Below are positions 1 to 9,900 of a DNA stretch of 64,000 nt, piece by piece. Position numbers and translations under genes: made by a program. This DNA is from Archegozetes longisetosus (Eukaryota > Arthropoda > Arachnida > Sarcoptiformes > Trhypochthoniidae). Each line of letters begins with the position of its first letter. Position 1 is the first letter of the stretch. The notes under the pieces were generated by a model. That model was not told where the DNA came from. It worked only from the letters and a program-made list of their open reading frames with translations, and made no database searches. The stretch spans positions 5,132,001 to 5,196,000 of the forward strand of contig JAEMBT020000005.1 of assembly GCA_018873245.2 (NCBI GenBank), in the 5' to 3' direction.

Positions 1-1
1 A

Positions 2-223
2 AGACTTCGTTTAATTTCAGACATAATCAATGGCAACAATAATCCCTATCTAGATATCGATCTGAGCCCTCAAGAGATAATATCATTTAAATGGTGTCCA
101 ATCACTGACTGTGATATTGAACGACGTTTTTCGAAATACAAGTACATAATGAGTGACCAAAGACTGCGATTTGAAGAAGAAAACCTCAAACAATATCTTA
201 TAGTTCATTGTAATTACGAATAA
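2..223 (+). CDS. hAT-type transposase C-terminal fragment
   Basis: The frame is open from the window edge to TAA at 221-223 and encodes about 73 residues. It contains FKWCPITDCDIERRFSKYK and ends LKQYLIVHCNYE. The pattern of an F/K-rich stretch, then 'D(I/V)ERxFSKYK', then 'ENLKxxLxxHCN' is what I know from the C-terminal dimerisation tail of hAT transposases and the related CGGBP1-like proteins common in insect genomes. An AATAAA-like signal follows at about 251. The N-terminal part lies outside the window, so I cannot tell whether the copy is intact or active. Confidence 0.6.
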   Translation, partial: RLRLISDIINGNNNPYLDIDLSPQEIISFKWCPITDCDIERRFSKYKYIMSDQRLRFEEENLKQYLIVHCNYE

Positions 224-805
224 TTGTATTTTAATTTGATTTCTCATTAAAAATAAATAACTATTTGGGTAACTATTTGAGCCTTTTTTTAATAACTATT
301 ATAGTGGCCATAGGGACCTGAATACGTAACTATAATTCCTAAGCCTGGTCATCACTCCTTTGTGTAAATCAACAATATTTCAATTGTAGTTATTGAAAAC
401 ATCTAAAAATTACAACAGTTGATTATTATAAGTAATCAAATAATATATTCCTTTATCGATAGGAGAGTCCATTTTATAGCATTAACTACGCATCGAATAT
501 GAGTAGACGAACATCAGGGTCAATGGAAGGGGAATTTTGTAAATACTTCTTCATCAAAGGATAATGTAAACTCTATGGTAATGTTAACTCTCGATAGACA
601 TAAATTCTAGGGTTAAGTAGCAAAAAGGTAGGATGAAAATCAAATTTTCTCACCCCAAATGTTTTTATAAAACTTAAATCAAATTTGATTTACCTTTTAC
701 TCCCTTCAGATATGTGTGAGGCAGCAGCTTTTGAAAATATATTTTTAAAACAGGTTTGTCTATTACTTGAAGTAATGGCAATAGCTATCTCTATAGTAAT
801 GTGAT
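224..805. other. AT-rich intergenic stretch
   Basis: No open frame with coding character is visible on either strand. The only local feature is a TAGTGGCCA-type motif near 303, which recurs near 10,455 and in the foldback element at 62.7 kb. Confidence 0.5.
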
Positions 806-2772
806 GATTGGTTGGTTGGCATTTACTTTTGCATAAACTGGGGAAACCATTACATATCTATATATTTATCATCAGCGTGACTTGACAAACAAATCTTAAG
901 CCATACCCACCAAAATTTTCAAAATTTCGACATTCCAATAGTAACTAAAACATTTATGTCTAGTTTTTTCATTTTTACTTATTTACTATCAATTCGTTTT
1001 TAGGAAATATACAGACATTCACATTTAATTTTGATAGAAATTTTTTACTCTCAATTCTTTTTTAGTATGAGGAACATCAATTGAAATGGCGATAGATTTA
1101 GACGTTTCCTTGAAGATATCCGTGTTTTATACCCTTTCGATGCTTCACTTTGCTTCCACCAACCTTTAGTTCCAATCATCCCAACTTCAGTTTCCAGCTT
1201 CGATTCAGGTTCTGATACAGAATTCGATTCTGCTAAGGATTATTTTGCGGCTCTTCCTGATTAAGCTCACCAACTGTTTTTGTATCTTCAAGTCTTGTAT
1301 TATCTTGTAATTAGCGAAAATTTTTTATAAAATCTTTACTAAGAAATCTAATATATATAAAATAAATTTGATGAAATTAACTTAATTTTTGTCTTTCACT
1401 TCATAAACTCATTAATTTAAAAACTTAAATAAATGCGATGCAATTTATTAAATTGTGACGAACTTTGACTCCTACTATTGACTCTTACTATTGATTCTTA
1501 TTTTGACACTATCGTTGACTCTATCGTTGACGACATCGCGCAAAATAACTGGCCTCTAGTAAGGCACTGTTTATGAGTCATTTTAATATATAAAAGGCTT
1601 ATGTAAATTCACTTTAATGATCAGTATCAATAAAGCTTTTGTAGAGAACCTTTGTCTTTCTTTTAATAAGCTATACATATCTGATAGTAAGATTGCTGGA
1701 TAAGCTATTTCTATCAGATATCCCTTTTGCCCTCAGACTTCCACTAAGTCGTAGACAATAAGTTGTGTCTGCATTCTACCGGTAAAATCAATTAGTGGTT
1801 TACCGGTGATTAACGGATTAACTCGCATCTTAGGCGCATAAAATTCGTTACAAAATAATATAAATCATAATTTATTTGTATAGACAAATTTAAATATGTA
1901 CTAAACATCGATAAAATTTTCGAAATTTCTAAGATATTCGTGATTATTGAGATAAATAACATAAAAAATATTAAAACTTACATTTAGAATGGATCCAGTG
2001 AAGATAAAATTCATTAAAAGCAAAATTTTCACTAACAACTGAATTTGAAAAAAATTATCGAAAAAAATCAAAATACTTTTTGACTACAGTATCATCAATT
2101 CGTTTTAAGGAAAGATGAAGATCTCCAGATTATTAGGTGTTCACGTGACACAGATATTAGCCTATAAGTACTTATTTTTAACCAATAAATACAAGTAAAC
2201 ATACTTATAGGTGACAAAAACTTCATTTTTAATTTAACTGATTTGAATTGAGGAAAATTTTTTAAATAATAATTTTAATGAAAACATGATTATCAACAAT
2301 GTAATATCAATTACAAAATCAAAATATGCTTGTCTAATAGTCAAAACATGCATGTATTCTATTATGTTCGTCTTTTTGGTAAATTTTGGTAGGAATTTGT
2401 TTCCCGCGAATACCTAATAACCTATAGGTCTGTATCTTTCCTAAAAACGAATTGATAGTAAATAAGTAAAAATGAAAAAACTAGACATAAATGTCTTAGT
2501 TACTATTGGAATATCGAAATTTTTAAAATTCATAATTTCGCTCACAGAAGGAATTTTGAGAATCCGCTTGCATATTTTTAAAAAGTATATTTAGATAGAA
2601 ATTTAAGAAAATTTTGGTGGGTGTGGCTTAATGTATTTTTGGTGGGTGGAGCTTAAAAGTGGTCGAAGGTGGGCGTGGCTTGAGACTTGTTTGTCATGTC
2701 GTGCTGATAACAAATATATTTAAATGTAATTGTTACACCAGCTTCACGTAAAAGTAAAAGCCAGCCGTGATG
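806..2772. mobile_element. Long terminal-inverted-repeat element
   Basis: Bases 806-1020 recur inverted at about 2430-2772. The arms share 'ATTTACTTTT', 'TTATCATCAGCGTGACTTGACAAAC' (split here only for length), and 'CATTTATGTCTAGTTTTTTC', with mismatches and small indels; the right arm also has an extra block of short 'GGTGGGYGTGGCTTA' repeats. Between the arms is one short open frame (1085-1264, + strand, about 59 codons) ending in an acidic Asp/Ser-rich tail, with no match I recognise. A degenerate TTGACTCTATCG-like tandem run sits at 1465-1535. I see no transposase, so this looks like a non-autonomous DNA transposon. Confidence 0.55.
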
Positions 2773-2857
2773 CTTTTATTGGGACAGATTAAAAGTATAA
2801 AGTGTTGGATTTTATCAATCAAAGAAAACGACACTTATTGAATTATTCACCATTCAG

Positions 2858-4017
2858 GGCATCATTTTTGCTAAAAAATTCGTTGGAAGTTCAATAATTA
2901 TAGAACGAATCGATGATCCGGAGTTAAGAAAAACTCTTAAGCAAAATGTATATGTTGATTATTTTCTAAGAATATTAAACGAGAGAAAATTTGAAGAATT
3001 CAATCAATACTTCAATGTTGAACGTTCTATTGAATCGTGTGAAGTTCAAATCAAAGATAAGAAAGTTTCTTGTCCTAGACCTCAAATAAAATTATTTTCA
3101 AAAACACTTTCTTTGAAAAAATTCTATTTCGGCGACTTGAATGACAGTTACAAACAATTATCAAGTGATATGGGTATTGAGCACAATTTGGAAGTAATAA
3201 GTTTTGAACGTTCGGCTAAACCATTAGCTCGTGGAGCTGTATTCGGTTCGCCTAGTTACAATAATACAAGCATTACCCCATTCGAATCAGGAAAACAAAC
3301 AAATGTTTTTACAGCACTTATTCATTACAACGATTAATCAAAAGAAGGTTCATTTGCGATCCGTCATCAAATGATCAAATCGTTTATTCTGATTATATGT
3401 TAGAATATTGCCGATTCAATTGTCATATTGATTATGCTATCAAACAATATAAATGTTTGGTTAAAGCAAAAAACACTTTTTTTCTAGATTTCAAAGAACA
3501 TCTGTAAATGAAAAACTACAAATTCTGCGAATAAAATGTTTTAAATAATTCTGTGTTAGATCAAATTTTTAAAATTTGTGACTTAGAATGTAGTTACGAA
3601 TGTAATAAAATTGGTTACGAAATTGCTAGCAAACCTGGTAAATCTTTGAACTCAACGAAATTGAATTTAATACCAATTAGTTCTCATCATTTAAGACATA
3701 TTGAGACTTTTAAAATGGATATCAATGGATTTATTTACAATTTGGGTGGAGTTATGGGTATGTGGTTTGGTATATCGCCTGTTTCTATTGTTAATTTGAT
3801 TGCATTAATCGTTAAAATTTATCGGAAATCCAGAGAATTGCTGTTATTGTGCATAGCTTATTTAAACTCAATCGCCCGAAAACTTGCCATGAAAACAATA
3901 TCGTTTAGCACCATTTGTAAAAATCTATTCATAAAATGTTGCATAAAAATAATCGAAAGTTTAATATATTTGCTAATTTCATTAAGCAACCATTGTCACA
4001 GCTTATTAAATAACTAA
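2858..4017 (+). pseudogene. DEG/ENaC sodium-channel pseudogene, lacks first membrane segment
   Basis: A frame opening after a TTCAG acceptor at 2857 encodes the extracellular domain of a degenerin/epithelial sodium channel, including the conserved PLARGAVFGSPSYN region. The Cys-rich YMLEYCRFNCHIDY segment follows, and then the hallmark FIYNLGGVMGMWFGISPVSI before and into the second membrane helix. The reading frame shifts by one base between about 3330 and 3350. It then has two in-frame TAA codons (3505-3507, 3532-3534) before continuing to a stop at 4015-4017. No exon for the first membrane segment is visible upstream, where the inverted-repeat element ends at 2772. Functional members are trimeric amiloride-sensitive Na+ channels (pickpocket type in insects). 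Three lesions plus a missing 5' end indicate a dead copy. Confidence 0.75.
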
Positions 4018-5065
4018 CGAACCTTTACTCTTACCGAGTATGAAACTACTTTTTATCAAGCAAAAATCTCGAGAAAATTTTAAAGATGCTTCTCATATAA
4101 TTTTGCAGCTTTACACAATTTTTCACGAATCTAAATGATACGGACGGCCACGTTATTGATTATTTTGAGCATTTTCTACTTATTCTAACTCATAAAACTA
4201 TGTATCATCTATATACTAAAATCATTATTTGTTTGTCTATTTACTACTCTATAAATCAAAATAATTAAGATTATTAATGTAATGAGGATGGACCGCAGTC
4301 TCGAGTTATGCTATTTTGAACGGAAAATGGCCACTCTCTTCTTAAGTAACTCAAGATAAATTATGCATTAATTTATTCATAATAATCTTTTCAAATAAAC
4401 AGGTCATATACTGTAAGATAAGGAACGTGATATACCCCAGTCAATCATTGGGTCTGAGATCGTTTAAAGTAACAATTGTATCATAAATGCTGCTGGAATC
4501 GAGGTTCAAAATAATTTCTTGAAAATAGGGTTAATTATTGTAGAATCAAAAAGGCTTTGTCAATGTTCATATTTAGACCATAATGCTTCAGGGAAATTCT
4601 CTCTATAATAGTCTTCCAATAGTTCAGTGCAATTTATATTTGTTTAAAGTAAACTTATATTAATGTTCTCTATTAATCACAAGCACTTTATGATCTTTTT
4701 AACTATTAATCAATACTTACATAACCTGTGCTTTTGAATAATACTCAATAATTGTTATTTCAGTCAAATATGTAATGATCAAACGCTTTCCATTTGCAAA
4801 ATAAATAAAATCATTTCAAGCCTCTTATTCCAGCTTAAAATTGAAGAGAATTTCCCTGAAATATTAAAGTCCTCATATATAATCGATAAACAGTTATTTC
4901 TGATCACTGTATGTAATTCAAAAATTAATAAAATTAAAAAATCCTTGAACTTATATTTTAAATTATAACAGTAATTAAAACAATAATTAAAAGGTGACTA
5001 CTTTTAAAATTGTTAGGACGATTTTGACAACTAAGTCTATGATAGACAGAGCACTGAATTTCAAT
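4018..5065. other. Intergenic, no gene seen
   Basis: AT-rich. A short inverted pair (TTCAGGGAAATTCTCT near 4589 and its complement near 4847) may mark a small degraded element; nothing else can be supported. Confidence 0.45.
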
Positions 5066-5530
5066 TAGTGCTCCGGACGAGTCGAGCCAATTTGAGCGAT
5101 TTGACAAATCGAGTCCGGGTACGACTCAAATAGATTTGAAAGATTCGAGTTTATATTAAATCAGAAAATTGTTCTGAAATTTTAAAGCTTTCTAGAAATT
5201 TGTAGAAGCCCTAGAAAGTTCTAGAACGTTCTATAAATTTATGGATTATTCTGGATATTTCTAGAATATTCTACAATCTAATACTAAATTCAGGAACTAC
5301 CCGGAAAACATGCATTTCGGTATAGAAGGGGTCCACTCTACAGAATTTTATAAACTTTATTTACTTTATTAATTAATTTCAGTGAATTCGCGTCTTCGGG
5401 TAAACTCGAGATGAGTCCACATCAAATCAAGTAAAGTCAAATCGCGGTTTGAACAGACTCGAGTCAACTTTTTCGAGTCGAATTCTGATCTGCTCCGACT
5501 CGACTCGAACTCGATTTGTGCAGGGCACTA
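5066..5530. mobile_element. Small inverted-repeat element (MITE)
   Basis: The ends TAGTGCTCCGGACGAGTCGAG and the imperfect complement ending GCAGGGCACTA face each other 465 bp apart. GACTCGA-rich blocks are present in both halves, and repeated CTAGAA motifs lie in the middle (5195-5275). It has no coding capacity. Confidence 0.5.
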
Positions 5531-6135
5531 GCAGCGATACTTTGTCGTGATATCATCTCTACTTGTATCATTGAAGTAATGAAGGACTTGTCATTTCCAT
5601 TAAATTCTGATATTTTGTTGACATCATAACACTTAATGTCGCTCCTTTTATTGATCTTGTGATTTTTCGCCCACTTTTGACTGATTATTAATTTTATAAG
5701 ATTTTGCATCCAATTTAGATTTTTTAAATACCAATCCCATTTTGATTTAAGTGGCGTTAATTCGGTTGAATCAGATTTTATAGAACTGATTATTTCAAAT
5801 AAATATTTACGATATTTAAAGCTTTCCTAATCGTAAATAGAGTAAATTTTAAAATTAGCACAATGATTAAAAACTCAATTTTTGACAAGCAGCAAAATTA
5901 TTTATTATTAATATTTTTTGTTTTAGGACTCACTATTTGAATAATAGCTTGAATGTAATATTTATGAAAGTATTAAAATTACGAAGCTAAAGTAAATTTT
6001 AGATTATTATATAATAAGTTTAATCGAGACTAAAACTATTCAGTGACTCATTGCAGTGTCTTTTTCGAACTCTATACCTTTTGAGAATTAGCTCTCTTGA
6101 AGTTCGCTGATGGGACTAAGAACTCATTGTCGATA
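5531..6135. other. Intergenic, no gene seen
   Basis: AT-rich sequence without a supportable open frame. Confidence 0.4.
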
Positions 6136-6783
6136 TGAAGCCTTAACTGCAAGAAGAGCCTCTTCTCTACTTTCAAATATGAAAAGAGCTTCTTAATAAT
6201 GATAAACCCAAATAAAAACTTGATATCCAGTATTAAGTTTTAGTTATCTAGCCTCATTGACTAATCGAACATTTTTTAATATGAGCCTTACTTTAGTGAC
6301 TAAAACATCAGAACGTATACATCAAGACATACATTCATATAAATTTTGACTCAGTTAATATTTGAACTTTTAACTAATGGTAAAATAATATAAAAATAAG
6401 ACTTTAATGAGTCTTATCGTGAAAAGCTTTAATTTTATAACAACAAAAATAATATAACTTATGAATGATTTACATACTATACGAATGATTATTAGTGCAA
6501 ACTTTCATTCATATCGAACTCTACTGAAATCGAGCTTGATTACTACTAAAAGTTTGATAAAGATATGAAAAGTTGGATTAGTTCTTAACTCTTAATAATC
6601 TCATCTTCTCAATTTAAAAGTAGTCTTCAATACTTCTTATACTAATAATCTTAAACTTAAGGCTCAGATTCAAAAAATATTGAATGACTAAAGCGCTAAA
6701 TATGATATATAGATACTAGTGTTTAACAAGCCCTTTTGACACTTAGAGATATGGAAGAGGCTCCTCTTGCAATTAAAGCTTCA
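6136..6783. mobile_element. 648-bp MITE with TA target duplication
   Basis: The terminal repeat TGAAGCCTTAACTGCAAGA faces its imperfect complement ending ATTAAAGCTTCA, and TA lies on both sides (6134-6135, 6784-6785). A second, inverted and much-interrupted copy occupies 7311-9066. The TA duplication points to a Tc1/mariner-type source. This copy lies just downstream of the caspase stop codon (6949). Confidence 0.7.
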
Positions 6784-6948
6784 TATGCATTCTTAAGTTA
6801 TAAGTTAGATATATTATTACAAATCTTTAGTAGAGCAAGAAAGTTTCGCAGTTAAATCGAATAACAAGATTGCAGAATTATTTAATGTTAGTATTGAAGT
6901 TAGTTATATATTCCAACTTTTATTAAAATTCAATATTAATTATGACAA

Positions 6949-9900
6949 TTAGGGGTTGAAGTAAATATCGTGTTTATCCCCAATGTACTGCTTCTCAAAC
7001 ATCTGATGGTCGTTAAATCTTTGGGCCTGAAAATAATAACAAATTTTATTTTTCTTTCAAAGTTATACGTTATACATACCTTTTGCAAAATTTGATTTAA
7101 ATTTCTATAAGATGCCTTTTCAATAAACGCTTTCGATAATGATCCACCGAATTCTGTTCCTCTATCTAAATCGATGTCTACTTTAGAACCTTATGTTATA
7201 GTCAGAGAAAAAGTATTATTAAAAATAGCACTTATTTTCACAAAAATATAAATAGGAGTGTATTTCTTTTTAGAGTTTGTTAACTTCGAACAGTCTAGTT
7301 ATTCTAAAATTGAAGTGTTGAATATAAGAGAAGCCTTTCTCTATCCCAAAATATCAAAAGAGCTTATTAAAGCACTTATATATTATATTTAGCGCTTTAA
7401 GTTTAGTCATCCAATATATTTTTGAATCTGAGATTATGGATATAAGCGTCTAGAGTACTTTTAAATTATACTGAATTGAGATACTAAGAGTTTAGAACTC
7501 TTTATTCAACTTTTTATACCTTTATCAAACTTTAAATTGACTTCAATACAGCTTGATATGAATCAAATTTTTCACTAATAATTATTTACATAGGTTAGTC
7601 AATAAGTTCGTGGCCCAACACCTTTCCTGACATTTTGAATGCTAATTTTGATAGTGATAATAGGGCCGTGCCTCATGAGATCTCATGTTAAAATTGATTG
7701 GTTTCTCATAGTAGTAATAAAATTATTAACTGCTAAAGAAGCAGTATCAACACATTGGCCCAATAGAAAAGAGAAAAAGATTTTTCCAAGAATTCCTAAG
7801 AGATTTTTGACATGAGAAAGTTATCTAATATTTTGATCTTTCAGTGAAACCAGCTAATTTTTGGTATGCAATCTTATGAAGCATACCACTACTATTGGTA
7901 TAAAAATCAGCATTCAAATATATCAAAAAATGTGTTGGGCTAAGAACTTATTGACTGATGTGTTATAATATGTCAATCATTCATATGTTACATTATTATT
8001 GTTTTATCTTATTAGATCTTTTCGCGATAAAACTTATCTCCATTATTCTATCGTTAGTTAAGAATTCAAAAATTAGCTAAAACCAAAACTTATATGAATA
8101 TGTCTTAATGTATACGTTTTGATGTTCTAAGCTGAATCCACAGCAGCACAATCTTCATGCAATGCGATGCGACGCATCGCAATAAGATCGCTAGTAAAAT
8201 TTCATGCGATAAATTGCATGCAATCCTTGTCCATAACATTAAGACATCGCATTTAAATAATGTCCAATAGAAACTTTAGGGCCACCTCATATAAGCATAG
8301 AAGTATGTGTAAACCATATAATGCACGTGATTTTGCTTATGTTCTCATTTTGATGTTATCAGTGTATTAAAACTATTTTATTGGTTGTTATACCACAATC
8401 GCTGCATAAAGTTGGAATAAGTTCAATTCCTTTCCAGGAGACGAGCGACGTCTCCTGAAGAAAAATTTCAAGCAACGCGCTTATCTACAGCACGAGCGAT
8501 GATCGCAGGTTGACATCATCGATTGCAAGCGACGCGTTGCACTGCTGTGGATCCGGCTCTAGTCACAAACTTAAAGCTGAGTCCAGGGCAGTACAATGCG
8601 TTCCTTGCAATATATGATGATTGTCATTATTCGATCATCGCTCATGTTGTGGATAAAAGCGTCGCTTGAAGTTCTTCTTCAGGAGACGTCGCTCGTCTCC
8701 TGAAAAGGAATTGAACTTATTCAACATTATGCGACGGTTTTGGTATATAAACAAAAAAGCAAAACATGTAAATTATATGAAGTGGCCTTAAAGTTTCTAT
8801 TGAATATGTTTAAATGCGATGTCTCAATAGGGTTGGCAAGGGTTGCATACAATTAATTGTATGAAATTTTGCTGGCGATCTCATCGCGTTACGTTTCATC
8901 ATATCTCATGAAAATTGCACTGCTTTGGACTCAGCTTAAGGCTTAGATTAAAAAAAAAATTACTGGGTGACTAAAGAGCTAAATACTACGCATAAATTCT
9001 AGTGCTTTAGTAAGCCCTTCGATATTTTGAAGTGGAGAAGAGGCTCCTCTTGCATTTAAAGTTTCATTTGCTCTTAAACATGACAATGTAAATAATTTAC
9101 CATAGATTGTAGAATAGCATATCGTTATATCACTAAAGAGCCGCTTCTTATCCACATCTCTATCGTTAATAGTAGGTAACATTTGTGTTATTGTATAATC
9201 CATAGGTTCAGCTGATTGTGAATCAGTTGTTGGGATGTCGTCTAATATGACAGAAATACATTCAATGTTTAAAAGTAGAGCACATCAATAAATTCACAAA
9301 AATAATAGCTAATTAAAAAACTGATGTCAATATAATACTATATTTTTAATCCTTTGATCTACTTATACAATACCTTCTCGGCAACAATTAAAGAAAAACA
9401 TTTTTGGTTTATCTCTAAGTCCGATACATTTATTATTATTAAAAAGTGAAATTAATGTTTGAATATGTATTGGCTGTCCATCAAATCCATATATTTCTCC
9501 CCTTCCATTTCCATGTGTTATGATAAACATAGCAAACGCATCTTGTTCTAATTGTTCGGGTTTTGTCGAATATTCACATAATAAATCATAAATTTGTTCA
9601 ACTGTTAAATTCCTTTTCATAATAACTTCGAAGTGAAGCTGAAAGAATATTTTCCTAAATCTATGCATTTCTTTGAAGGAACCGATAGTGTAGTAGTTGT
9701 TTATCAATAAACAATAACCTCTCGGACGTGATTGCATTTGATATTCGTCACTGCGATTTTTCGAAGGATCTCGAGGTTTGTCTGGCTTTATAAGTAAATC
9801 CTTAGAATTTTCATCACCAAAACTAAAACGGGATATATACCAATTTTTGGGATCAGTTCGGCTAAAGTCAATTAAGTCCATCACATAACAAGGTGCTATG

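Larger units (their letters stand above)
7311..9066. mobile_element. Second copy of the 648-bp MITE, split by later insertions
   Basis: Three blocks (7311-7596, 7957-8127, 8941-9066) together match the reverse complement of the MITE at 6136-6783. The gaps are filled by a mariner-type MITE and by a pair of another MITE. The whole nest sits in the caspase intron between the exons ending at 9101 and starting at 7189. The two copies lie in opposite orientation around the last two caspase exons. Confidence 0.65.

Noticed and set aside
3505..3534. Two TAA codons in the DEG/ENaC frame as recoded sense codons
   Set aside because: Intact genes here (CAD, stathmin, MALSU1-side SDE2, fasciclin) use TAA as a stop, and the copy also has a frameshift, so a pseudogene is simpler.
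6783..7311. Caspase exons 4-5 captured as cargo between inverted repeats of one transposon
   Set aside because: Each flanking repeat is a complete element copy with its own two ends, so these are two independent insertions around native exons.
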